Source of the DNA: CAZWFW01 sp964633445
Lineage (GTDB): Archaea > Undinarchaeota > CAZWFW01
Length of the DNA stretch: 14,254 nucleotides
Assembly (NCBI GenBank): GCA_964633445.1
Contig: CAZWFW010000032.1
Span: forward strand, 1-14,254
Direction of reading: 5' to 3'
The notes beneath the pieces were generated by a model. The model saw only the letters and a program-made list of their open reading frames with translations, was not told where the DNA came from and searched no databases. The position numbers and the translations under genes are program-made. Shown piece after piece: positions 5,624 through 13,401 of the stretch (position 1 is its first letter; every line of letters starts with the position of its first letter).

Positions 5624-7939
5624 CTAGCCGGTTTCTTCCAATTGCCTAACAACAGTCAAGGCAGTTGCTTTACTTGCATAATAACACTGCTGCAAGGTAA
5701 TTATGTTAGTTGCTGTGTCTATATCCTTTATCCAGTAATTTCTCTCCTCTATAGTAATGACATCCATGACGCCTAAAGGACCAAGCATTACTTCACCCTT
5801 CTCACTCTCTTCGGCAAAATTCGTATCATCATCAATATATATTTTGGCATTATCCTTATCAAGCAAAACTATAAACAATCTTTGCAAAGTAAACCAAGCT
5901 CTATCGTTTGCAACTTCTGTATAGTTATATGCCCTTTGCCCAAAGATCACTAAGTCGTTAACAAAGAATGGACCAAGAGCGTCAGTAAAGTTCTTATCAG
6001 TATCAATGTAAAGGGCTGCATTTGTATCGTTTAGGAGGAAGTGATACGTTACGCCGTCAATATCCTTGGTGCCATAATGATATGATGTTACGCTAGCAGG
6101 CAGTGTTATGTTCGTTGTTTCATTGTAGGGCGTGCTTATATTCAAAACATAATTTGTATCAAAGTGATGGATGCCATATCCCCAATTTACAACATTTTCA
6201 GGGGGGGTAACATTTGCACTTTTACTGGCATTAAGCGCAAATGAAGGTTTGATAATACCATAAACTCTTGCGTTAATTATGTAGGTACCAGGGTATGTGT
6301 TTGCAGTGGAAGTTATGTTAAAGGGAACAATTCTGCTACCTCCTGGTTTAATGCTATCTGAGGTTTTATGAGTAGAGTCAATTAGCAATAGATTAGACAA
6401 ATCGATATAAACCTCTGCGGTAAAGTTTACAGTTGCTTTATTAACTACCTCTACATCCAATACTGTTGTGTTTTGCGTACATTCCTCGCTAGCCACGCAA
6501 ATCTCCGAAGGATCTATTCTCAAACTTACTGTCATAGGTTCTTCACCAGGTGCTGGTGCAGCTTCGCTTGGTTTGATAGTGATTTCCGCAAATTTCTCAT
6601 CGTAATCACCAATCTCGTTGGTTGCTACAGCTTTTATAGCATACGTCCCTGGCAGGGTGTCTTCAAGCGTTGTTACAGCAAATTGAATTATTCTGCTACC
6701 CTTAACCTCAACTTTATCAGTTTGCTTTACTGTATTGTCAATCCAAAGTTTGGCATTTGTGAAAAGATTAACGGTGATTATCTGAGGAATATCTGCAAGG
6801 TTTTTAACTTCAACAGATAGAATGCTTACTTCGGATTTATGAATTTCGGTAGGATCAAAAGTTATACTTGCTATTTCAACAGTTTTTGCTGTGCTTGCCT
6901 CCGAAACTTGCAGATAAGCATACGAAATTACGGTAGCCTTTTCACTGCTTGCAGTTATCTTTATAGTATAAGTACCTGGAATGGTTGAAGCTGTTGTAAA
7001 TAAGGTAAATTTGAAAACCTTACTCCCGTATTCCTCAATTTCTAGGGATTTTTTAGTAGAGTCTGCAGAAATGCCCTGAGGTATGCCTAACTCGATATCT
7101 ACACTTTGCTTCTCGCCAATTAGATTCCTTACCTCGACATTTAACCATATACTCTCCCCCTGAACTACGCTTCCAGCACTTTCCTCATAATAATATTCTG
7201 TTTCATTTTCAGTTGCATTTGACACTTTTGAAAACCAAACTCTTTCTATTTTCAAGAAAACCTCCTCTTTTTCTACAACTCTAACAATAGCTTTACTTGA
7301 TGCTATCTCTGTATTTTCACCCTTAGCATATGCAAATATTGCATAGTCACCTAAAGGTGTATATTCATTGGCAATTACTTCAAAGGAAGCTATTCTGCTT
7401 CCTCCAGGAAGTACCGAATAAAATGTTATATTATTTCTGGTAACCCCAAGCTCTCTAGCCAGCTTCAGCCAAACTGTTATATTTTGAGCTTCTTCACACT
7501 CGTTTCTAACTTCAACAAACAATTTTGTTTGAGAATTCCTACTTAACTCTGTTCTTGCAGAAATATTCTGCATTTGCTCGTATTCATACTCATATTCAGG
7601 ATACTCATATCCATATTCATACTCGCCACCATACTCGTAAGTACCCTCCTCAAAGTAAATATTAACTATCTTTATACAAGAAACCAAAACTGGAGTTTCA
7701 GTCTCGTTTTCTATCTCGCCAATTTCCATACCTTCAGGAAATTCTGGATACGATTCATTATATTCTTCCGTTGGCTGAGGAAAACTTTCAGGTTCTTGTG
7801 CGGAGACATTCCCTGATACATTTATCTGAAGAGAGGCATTGATTGGTGTAGCATTTTCTGGTTTGTGAAGTACTTTAACAACAACAAACATCGTGGGTAT
7901 TATAATAGCTATTGCAGCAATTGCGAGAGCGACTTTCAT
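5624..7939 (-). CDS. Large membrane-anchored surface protein with CARDB-like repeats
   Basis: A 771-residue protein not assigned to a named family. One N-terminal hydrophobic helix (about 3-24) is followed by a Pro/Glu/Asn-rich linker. Residues 100-122 are a Tyr/Glu/Gly-rich segment. Four beta-sandwich repeats of about 80 residues follow (about 130-210, 258-335, 366-442, 486-562). Each has a V-E-V-x-N strand early and a (P)GTY-type strand late (IPGTYTIKITA, LPGTYAIKAVA, YPGTYIINARV), like CARDB/NEW3 domains. The C-terminus (about 620-740) holds two related units with acidic loops (LYIDTDKNFTD and IYIDDDTNFAE). At least 20 N-x-S/T sequons point to an exported glycoprotein. No C-terminal anchor is seen. 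ATG 7939 gives the cleanest signal-anchor; in-frame starts at 7957 (ATG) and 7981 (TTG) are alternatives. It lies between two pilin-like genes and may work with them. Confidence 0.8.
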   Translation of the reverse strand: MKVALAIAAIAIIIPTMFVVVKVLHKPENATPINASLQINVSGNVSAQEPESFPQPTEEYNESYPEFPEGMEIGEIENETETPVLVSCIKIVNIYFEEGTYEYGGEYEYGYEYPEYEYEYEQMQNISARTELSRNSQTKLFVEVRNECEEAQNITVWLKLARELGVTRNNITFYSVLPGGSRIASFEVIANEYTPLGDYAIFAYAKGENTEIASSKAIVRVVEKEEVFLKIERVWFSKVSNATENETEYYYEESAGSVVQGESIWLNVEVRNLIGEKQSVDIELGIPQGISADSTKKSLEIEEYGSKVFKFTLFTTASTIPGTYTIKITASSEKATVISYAYLQVSEASTAKTVEIASITFDPTEIHKSEVSILSVEVKNLADIPQIITVNLFTNAKLWIDNTVKQTDKVEVKGSRIIQFAVTTLEDTLPGTYAIKAVATNEIGDYDEKFAEITIKPSEAAPAPGEEPMTVSLRIDPSEICVASEECTQNTTVLDVEVVNKATVNFTAEVYIDLSNLLLIDSTHKTSDSIKPGGSRIVPFNITSTANTYPGTYIINARVYGIIKPSFALNASKSANVTPPENVVNWGYGIHHFDTNYVLNISTPYNETTNITLPASVTSYHYGTKDIDGVTYHFLLNDTNAALYIDTDKNFTDALGPFFVNDLVIFGQRAYNYTEVANDRAWFTLQRLFIVLLDKDNAKIYIDDDTNFAEESEKGEVMLGPLGVMDVITIEERNYWIKDIDTATNIITLQQCYYASKATALTVVRQLEETG
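7578..7640. repeat. Degenerate hexamer repeat coding the Tyr/Glu segment
   Basis: Plus-strand units such as tattca, tactca and tattcg recur with small interruptions. Read on the minus strand they give alternating Glu and Tyr codons (YEYEYE, EYEYGYEY) with Gly and Pro interruptions. This looks like a slippage-prone simple repeat within the surface protein gene. Confidence 0.6.
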
Positions 7940-7999
7940 ATTCAACGCTTCAATCATTCCAACAATTTTTATTATTTTCAAGATAATTAAAATTTTGGG
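7940..7999. promoter_or_regulatory. Divergent promoter, surface protein / pilus operon
   Basis: A 60-base AT-rich space between the chosen start of the surface protein (7939) and the pilin start (8000). On the plus strand, tttttatta around 7967-7975 lies about 29 bases before ATG 8000, so the six-gene operon could start as a leaderless transcript. On the minus strand, aataataaaaatt (7962-7974) and attttaatta (7987-7996) are candidates for the opposite gene; which is used decides between its starts at 7939 and 7957. Confidence 0.4.
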
Positions 8000-8788
8000 A
8001 TGATTTTAGCTTCAAGAAGGGCAGTCTCCCCAATAATTGCAATTTCAATTTTGGTTTTAGTGGCAGTAATATCTGCAACTCTGCTATATATCTGGCAAAA
8101 GAATTATCAAGGTAAGGTTGAAAAGGAAATAAAGTATTTCAGCTCGAGTAGAATTGAGAGATATTTAGCATCTATCTCTCTCAAGGATGTTGAGGTTTAT
8201 GGAGTAGATAAAGACGGTGATATGATTACCGACATTTACAGGGTACATGCACAGGTATATAACACGGGGGATATAAGTCTGAATGACGTTAAAGTATATG
8301 TTGATGGAAAACCCGTTGGAGAAATCGAGGAGCTAGTGCCAGCTTCTTCATTTGAAATTTCTAGAGAAATAAGATTTAAACCTAGTTATCTCTTTATTTC
8401 AGCAAAAGAGTCAACACTCAGCGAAAACATTAAAGTAACAAAATTTATTTATGATCCTGGAAGATTGCTTAAACTAGCGACCTCCTTTGCTTGCAATCCT
8501 TGCACATTTCATCAATATTTGCCAGAAGGAAAAGCAACCAAATTTGATGTTGAAGTTGTAAATTTTAATGTCAAGCCAATCAATATAACCTTATACCTTA
8601 ATAACAACCTTATTGCAAATGAGAGTTTGGAATATGGTGAATATTTGGCCATAACAATTGATGATGTGAGGGAATACATTGTAATTGGTGGGGATAATGA
8701 GTTTAAAATATACACGCTGAACGATATGGGCTCTCCTGCCTACTCAAAAATTAAAGTCTATGTACATCCTGTGGTTGAGTATGAATAG
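8000..8788 (+). CDS. Type IV pilin-like protein with two beta domains
   Basis: A 262-residue secreted protein and first gene of the pilus operon. Its N-terminus, SRRAVSPIIAISILVLVAV, is a classic archaeal class III signal peptide: basic residues, A-x-S-P, then a hydrophobic helix to about residue 32. Cleavage by a PibD/EppA-type peptidase is expected near residues 7-9. A first beta domain (about 60-145) contains VYNTGDISLNDVKVYVDGK, matching the style of the N-terminal domain of the pilin-like protein at 4168. A second (about 170-258) contains FDVEVVNFNVKPINITLYL, a CARDB-like strand pattern. Between them is CNPC (165-168), likely a disulfide. At 262 residues it is longer than simple archaeal pilins. 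It may be the main or a minor subunit; the sequence does not decide. The last 8 bases overlap the next gene. Confidence 0.82.
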   Translation: MILASRRAVSPIIAISILVLVAVISATLLYIWQKNYQGKVEKEIKYFSSSRIERYLASISLKDVEVYGVDKDGDMITDIYRVHAQVYNTGDISLNDVKVYVDGKPVGEIEELVPASSFEISREIRFKPSYLFISAKESTLSENIKVTKFIYDPGRLLKLATSFACNPCTFHQYLPEGKATKFDVEVVNFNVKPINITLYLNNNLIANESLEYGEYLAITIDDVREYIVIGGDNEFKIYTLNDMGSPAYSKIKVYVHPVVEYE

Positions 8789-9908
8789 GAAAGCAACCGT
8801 TCAACTAATCTCGATGTCATTACTTTTCGTAATAAGCTTCGTTTTAACATTAGCGATGTTTTTCCTAGCAGAAAGGACACTAAGCGACTTCAGAGCCAAA
8901 CATGATCTTTCTAATGCAAAACACCAGTTTCTAGCTATATTTTCTGCTTTGCAAGAAGTAGCTTATGAGGGATACCCCTCTCAAAGAAAAATTCCATTAA
9001 GCTTCTCTACAGGAGAACTTGAGGTTAATAACAATACTATTTTGTTTATCAGTGAGATGGAGGAGAATTGCTTCGCTAAGTCTCTCCTTGAAGATGCTGT
9101 TGGAGTACTTTCTCTTCAAACATCTGGTGTGAATGCATATGAAAGCGGAATTTACTATATATTCGAGAATGATAAGATTGTAGTTTATTTTAGGAAGCTG
9201 CATGAGGTTTCAAACCACTCGCAAGTTATTTTTAAAATAAGAAGAAAAGATATAGGTGTTGAAGCGGAATTTAGGAGAGGTGATGTGCTGATAAACGATT
9301 ATTTGGGTAATGAAACAGCAGAATCCCAAGTAACTCTGGGCAATTCTTTGCCGGGGGCTACTTATTCATTAACTGTTCAGGGCAAATTCAAGTATCAGAT
9401 AAACTACACACTTAGAGCTTGTGCAGATTATCTAATAATATCGGTCTCTTGCCTAAATTGCTCAATCTCTAAAGTAACTTACGATTTTGTAGCAAAAATA
9501 GGAAGGGGTTCCGATGATCTGCCCTATCCAAGAGAAGGTTTCGCTTTTAATAAAAATTTTCTTTGTATTGAGGACTCCTATTCATCTTTAGCCATAGTTG
9601 CGCCAGGTGATTTTTCTGTAGGTAAAGTGAAAAGGATTGATGAATATTCGGAGCTCAGGCTTTCAAGCAACAGTAAAAATGCTTTACTGTTGCTCTTTAG
9701 CAAAGGGTGCAAAAATGTTAATATAACTAATGCATATATCCCTCCCTGCTTAGACAATTGTCCTGAAGGTAAGATGAAGCTAATTCTTCGGCTAAAAAAG
9801 GGAAGATTCAGAAAAAACTTTAAGTTGATGCCAGGAGACTACGTTCTTTTAATAAGGAATAGGGGGGATTCAGAAAATGTAACAGAATTCGATGTGAGGG
9901 TGATATAG
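8781..9908 (+). CDS. Probable minor pilin, N-terminal membrane segment
   Basis: A 375-residue protein not assigned to a named family. It begins MNRKATVQLISM, followed by a hydrophobic helix to about residue 30. This is a short basic leader plus single helix, as in archaeal pilins and minor pilins, though the cleavage site is less canonical. An alpha-helical stretch (about 31-62) continues the helix, as a pilin N-terminal stalk would. The rest is predicted beta-rich and extracellular, with several N-x-S/T sequons and eight cysteines (97, 214, 224, 227, 262, 310, 323, 327), including CLNC and CLDNC. I chose ATG 8781 over an in-frame ATG at 8760 because it puts the basic residues right before the helix and gives an ATGAATAG overlap with the preceding stop, typical of translational coupling. 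A role in pilus assembly or tip structure is inferred from position. Confidence 0.72.
   Translation: MNRKATVQLISMSLLFVISFVLTLAMFFLAERTLSDFRAKHDLSNAKHQFLAIFSALQEVAYEGYPSQRKIPLSFSTGELEVNNNTILFISEMEENCFAKSLLEDAVGVLSLQTSGVNAYESGIYYIFENDKIVVYFRKLHEVSNHSQVIFKIRRKDIGVEAEFRRGDVLINDYLGNETAESQVTLGNSLPGATYSLTVQGKFKYQINYTLRACADYLIISVSCLNCSISKVTYDFVAKIGRGSDDLPYPREGFAFNKNFLCIEDSYSSLAIVAPGDFSVGKVKRIDEYSELRLSSNSKNALLLLFSKGCKNVNITNAYIPPCLDNCPEGKMKLILRLKKGRFRKNFKLMPGDYVLLIRNRGDSENVTEFDVRVI
9896..9904 (+). promoter_or_regulatory. Strong Shine-Dalgarno fixing a TTG start
   Basis: The sequence gagggtgat contains GGTGAT, a full match to the archaeal anti-Shine-Dalgarno complement. It lies inside the end of the preceding gene, 4 bases before the TTG at 9909, which itself follows directly on the preceding stop codon. 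It is the main support for the non-ATG start of the small gene. Confidence 0.7.
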
Positions 9909-10274
9909 TTGAACCTTACTCTTTCATTTGCAATAGCAACTCTTCTGTCTTTTATTTTTATAATATTTGTCTATTTGGGGATTTCCTCGAAGTTAGATTT
10001 AGAAATGCGTATCTTTCTAGAAAACAAGCTTGAATACGAAGCTAAAGTGATATACTTTGATATTTTAGCAACATCTTTTTTTGGTGATTTTCCCAACAGC
10101 GAAATAAGTATGAGCTTAGAATACTTACTAGATGGAAAATTATACTTAAATAATTCAAGTTTATGCATAAGCAAGGACAACCTGAGGATTTGTGAGAATA
10201 TAACCTTAAACGAAACTAAAATTAGGTTGGATGTCAATAATGAAAATTGGTATAGACTAAGAGTTGAAGGATGA
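9909..10274 (+). CDS. Small single-span protein, possible minor pilin
   Basis: A 121-residue protein I do not recognise. Residues 4-25 are one strongly hydrophobic helix; the remainder looks like a short helical stalk (about 27-56) followed by a small beta domain. Two cysteines (86 and 95, in LCISKDNLRIC) are placed to close a hairpin by a disulfide. Sequons NNSS, NIT and NET suggest an extracellular tail. There is no basic class III leader, so processing by a prepilin peptidase is uncertain. Its order in the operon, between a probable minor pilin and the ATPase, suggests a pseudopilin-like accessory subunit. It starts with TTG, supported by a strong Shine-Dalgarno. Its stop codon overlaps the ATPase start (ATGA). 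Confidence 0.68.
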   Translation: MNLTLSFAIATLLSFIFIIFVYLGISSKLDLEMRIFLENKLEYEAKVIYFDILATSFFGDFPNSEISMSLEYLLDGKLYLNNSSLCISKDNLRICENITLNETKIRLDVNNENWYRLRVEG

Positions 10275-12520
10275 TCCTACCAAGAGCGCCTATATACTAT
10301 GTTGGCAAAGGATCCGTAATTCTTCTTGTGAAGATTTTTGATGAGGAAGGGAATGAGATAAAAGTTCCTAGTGTAGATCTATGCTTGGAATTTTGTAAGG
10401 GACCCAAAAAGATTAGGGAAGCCAACTTTATATTTTCGAAGCCAATACAATCGTGGATCAGTGTAATAGAAGTGGGAGAGGAGGGTGAATTCACTTTAAA
10501 GATAAAAGCATCTGTTCGGGAGGAGGATTACACATGTGCATTCTCCCTACCAATAAAAATTATTTGTAGAGGGGATAAGCCAAGGTATTGCATTTTGAAG
10601 ATGAGACTATTCTGTAAAAAGAGGAAGCGAAAAAAGTTTCTAGTAAGTCCTGGTGGTACTATAATTCTTTTAGCTAAAGTTGATATGAGGGAAGGTGAGA
10701 TATTTAGCCCGTATACTGCGGAGAGCGCTGAGGTTTGCTATAGGATAATATCAAGAAAGAAGGTTTTGCATTCTGGTGATCTGGTCTTTAACGAAAAGGC
10801 TAAAGCTTGGTGTTCGGTTATAAAAGCTCCTGAGAGGGAAGGAAAGTATGCTCTTGCTTTATACATAAAAGGTAGGATACCACCAGAAAAATTTGAATAC
10901 AAGGAGGTAGTTAATTTAAATGTAAAAGCTGGAGGTAGCAGGTTTGTAGGGCTAAAATTCTATACAACTCTTCCATATTTTCCTATAATTGCTAGAGTTG
11001 AGGAGGTTCTTTCTGAGCTACCTAGTCTTAAAAGCGTTTCTCCCGAGAAGTTGAATGTAAGGTATCCTCTCATAAAACCGTTTGCATATGCGCATATAAA
11101 ATGGGACGAGAAAGAAGGAAACCTGATTTATATTTTGGAAGAACCGAAGTTAATGGAGAAGGAGAGGAGTGCTCTTGAAAGAATCGAAAAGGATCTTATC
11201 GATCTTGTTGATGTTGATTTGACAACCATAAAAAGTCCTGCAAAGGCTCTCGACTATTTGGAGGAGAAAATTATTTACATTTTGAAAAAATATAAAATTG
11301 AGCTTAGTTTTGACGAATACAAAAAAATACGATATTATGTTGCTAGAGACTTCATTGGCCTCGAGAAAATTGAACCTTTACTTAGGGATCCGTACATTGA
11401 GGATATAAGCTGCGATGGTGTTAATATACCGATCTATATTTTGCATAGAAGGTATGGAGCTATGAAAACAAATATTATATTTAAAGATCTTATGGAGCTA
11501 AATAACTTTATTATTAAAATTGCACAGCGTTGTGGGCGTTATATAAGCTATGCTGAGCCTTTACTTGACGGAACCTTACCAGATGGTTCCAGAGTCCAAG
11601 CTACATTAGGAAAGGATGTCACTACGCGTGGACCTACCTTTACAATAAGGAAGTTTAGGGAAATACCCTTAAGCCCTGTTGAGTTGATAGAATATGGTAC
11701 CGCTAGCCCAGAGATCTTTGCATATCTTTGGCTTCTAGTAGAGTATGGTAGATCGATTTTAATTGCGGGAGGAACTGCTACAGGAAAAACAACATTATTA
11801 AATGCTATTTCGTTGTTTATTCCAAAGGAGTTTAAAATCGTATCAATAGAGGATACCAGGGAACTCAATTTACCCCATGAACACTGGATTCCTGGTGTTA
11901 CAAGACCTGGATTTGGTCCTCCAGATGAGCGTGGCAGGCGCTACGGTGAGGTAACAATGTATGATTTACTTAAGGAAAGCTTTAGACAGAGACCAGATTA
12001 TGTTATTGTTGGTGAGGTTCGCGGTAAGGAGGCGTATGTTATGTTTCAGGGTATGGCATCTGGGCATGCAGCGTTAAGCACAATGCATGCAAGCTCTCTA
12101 GAAACGGTTTTGCATAGATTGCGCACTCCTCCAATAAATCTTTCACCAACATTAATTGAAGCTTTAGACGCGTTGATAGTTCTAGTTCATGCAAAAACCA
12201 GAGGTAAAGCTGCTAGAAGGATAAAGGAGATTGTTGAGATAATAGGGATGAGTTATCAAACTGGGGAGCCACGCGTTGAGAAGGTTGTTAAATGGAAGCC
12301 TGTAACGGATACATTCGAAATTAAGAGAGAGTCCTTCCTGATAAAGAAGATAAGCAAGGAAAAGGGAATCCCTCTTCCAAAGCTGCTTGAGGAATTTGAA
12401 AACAGGACTAAAGTTTTGGAATGGATGGCTAAGAATGGTATAAGGAACTTTGTTGAAGTTTCAAGAATTATTAATCAGTATCATAAGAACCCTAGAAAGG
12501 TTATGGAAATGATAAAATGA
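10271..12520 (+). CDS. Pilus secretion ATPase (TadA/ArlI family) with N-terminal Ig-like repeats
   Basis: A 749-residue cytoplasmic motor of the type IV pilus/type II secretion superfamily. Residues 225-480 form the usual N-domain region: YPLIKPFAYAHIKWD (264-278), then the segment around EPLLRDPYIEDISCDG and YAEPLLDGTLPDGSRVQATL. The RecA-like domain follows with Walker A GGTATGKTT (500-508, Lys506), the Asp box SIEDTREL, Walker B region DYVIVGEVRG, and the His box GHAALSTMHASS. A helical tail ends the protein. Residues 8-220, ahead of this, are two related beta-sandwich repeats (shared pattern GSVILLVK/GTIILLAK, then W-x-SVI, then EG-[EK]-[FY]) with no signal or membrane segment. This is unusual for the family. 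No Met occurs between residues 139 and 295, so an ATG start separating the parts is unlikely. It overlaps both neighbours by ATGA. Confidence 0.93.
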   Translation: MILPRAPIYYVGKGSVILLVKIFDEEGNEIKVPSVDLCLEFCKGPKKIREANFIFSKPIQSWISVIEVGEEGEFTLKIKASVREEDYTCAFSLPIKIICRGDKPRYCILKMRLFCKKRKRKKFLVSPGGTIILLAKVDMREGEIFSPYTAESAEVCYRIISRKKVLHSGDLVFNEKAKAWCSVIKAPEREGKYALALYIKGRIPPEKFEYKEVVNLNVKAGGSRFVGLKFYTTLPYFPIIARVEEVLSELPSLKSVSPEKLNVRYPLIKPFAYAHIKWDEKEGNLIYILEEPKLMEKERSALERIEKDLIDLVDVDLTTIKSPAKALDYLEEKIIYILKKYKIELSFDEYKKIRYYVARDFIGLEKIEPLLRDPYIEDISCDGVNIPIYILHRRYGAMKTNIIFKDLMELNNFIIKIAQRCGRYISYAEPLLDGTLPDGSRVQATLGKDVTTRGPTFTIRKFREIPLSPVELIEYGTASPEIFAYLWLLVEYGRSILIAGGTATGKTTLLNAISLFIPKEFKIVSIEDTRELNLPHEHWIPGVTRPGFGPPDERGRRYGEVTMYDLLKESFRQRPDYVIVGEVRGKEAYVMFQGMASGHAALSTMHASSLETVLHRLRTPPINLSPTLIEALDALIVLVHAKTRGKAARRIKEIVEIIGMSYQTGEPRVEKVVKWKPVTDTFEIKRESFLIKKISKEKGIPLPKLLEEFENRTKVLEWMAKNGIRNFVEVSRIINQYHKNPRKVMEMIK

Positions 12521-13401
12521 AGCTAGCCTACAAATTTTTTAAATTTTATGAGAAAATTGCTTGGAGAGTTTGCGGAAAAATAGTAGTCAAGTTTGAGGAT
12601 AGGTTTGCTGGATTAAGAGATTCTTTAAGAAAAGCAAACATACACATTCTTTTTAGCTCCTATCTAGCAATTATGCTATTTACAGCAATTTTTTGTTCTA
12701 CAGCTCTTTTTTTTATTGGACTTGCTTACTTATTAGCAATTCATGTTACTTCTAACGCATTTTTAGCGCTTGCATCTTTATCTTTAGCTATCTTTTTCTT
12801 TACCCTCTTTATATTCTACGTATATCCCTACGTAAGAGCTAAAAATAGGGCAAGAAGTATTGATACTAATCTACCGTTTGCCATAAATCATTTAGCCGCT
12901 ATTGCCAGTGCAAACGCTCCTCCAGATGTTATGTTTAGGATCCTAGCTAAGTTTAAACAATATGGTGAAATCTCAGCAGAAGCCGAAGAAATAGTTAGAG
13001 ACATGGACATGCTTGGCCTTGATGTTCTAACAGCTTTACAACACAGAGCTGAGAGAACTCCATCCGAGAGATTTAGGGATTTGATTTCTAGCATAATATC
13101 AACTATACGCTCGGGTGGAGATCTAAGATTGCTGCTTCATGAGGAGGCTAGGGTAATTAGCCTTGAACACTCACTTAAAATTAGGGAATATAGCGATATA
13201 CTTTCAACGATTGCTGAAGTTTATGTTATGCTTCTAGTAGCAACACCTTTGCTTTTAATTTCGATGCTAGCAATACTTAACGTTATAGGCGGTTCTATAG
13301 GAAAAATAAATTTGGAAGACTTAATGAAAATTTTGGTATATTTTGCTTTACCTTTCTTAAACGTTATCTTCATTTTATTAGTTGAGGCGACATCTCCATG
13401 A
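12517..13401 (+). CDS. Pilus platform membrane protein, ArlJ N-half-like (T2SF)
   Basis: A 294-residue inner membrane platform protein of the GspF/TadC/ArlJ superfamily. Hydrophobic segments lie at about 45-73, 80-104, 228-258 and 270-290. Between the second and third is a cytoplasmic helical T2SF domain (about 117-225) with the archaeal signatures LPFAINHLAAIASANAPP, EISAEAEEIVRDMDMLGLD, TPSERFRDLISSIISTIRSGGDL. These match the first T2SF unit of ArlJ (FlaJ). The partner is the second unit, encoded next as a separate protein. Such proteins form the membrane ring on which the ATPase acts to extract pilins into a filament. The start overlaps the ATPase stop (ATGA), and its own stop overlaps the following start in the same way. 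Confidence 0.88.
   Translation: MKLAYKFFKFYEKIAWRVCGKIVVKFEDRFAGLRDSLRKANIHILFSSYLAIMLFTAIFCSTALFFIGLAYLLAIHVTSNAFLALASLSLAIFFFTLFIFYVYPYVRAKNRARSIDTNLPFAINHLAAIASANAPPDVMFRILAKFKQYGEISAEAEEIVRDMDMLGLDVLTALQHRAERTPSERFRDLISSIISTIRSGGDLRLLLHEEARVISLEHSLKIREYSDILSTIAEVYVMLLVATPLLLISMLAILNVIGGSIGKINLEDLMKILVYFALPFLNVIFILLVEATSP

Noticed and set aside
6473..6820. Open frame of 115 codons opposite the surface protein gene.
   Set aside because: It has no recognisable domain or ribosome binding site and lies wholly opposite a long, repeat-structured coding frame; similar short frames opposite other genes were also dropped.
7578..7640. CRISPR array or tandem regulatory sites.
   Set aside because: Units are about 6 bases, degenerate and in frame within a coding region, with no spacers.
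7940..7981. TTG start at 7981 for the large surface protein.
   Set aside because: The ATG at 7939 gives a clean signal-anchor helix right at the N-terminus; TTG 7981 has no visible ribosome binding site. ATG 7957 remains possible.
8760..8780. ATG at 8760 as start of the second operon protein.
   Set aside because: It adds seven residues before the basic leader and lengthens the overlap; ATG 8781 gives a pilin-like leader and a tight ATGAATAG overlap.
11548..11868. Open frame of 106 codons opposite the ATPase core.
   Set aside because: It is antisense to the highly conserved ATPase motifs, whose codons explain the sequence.
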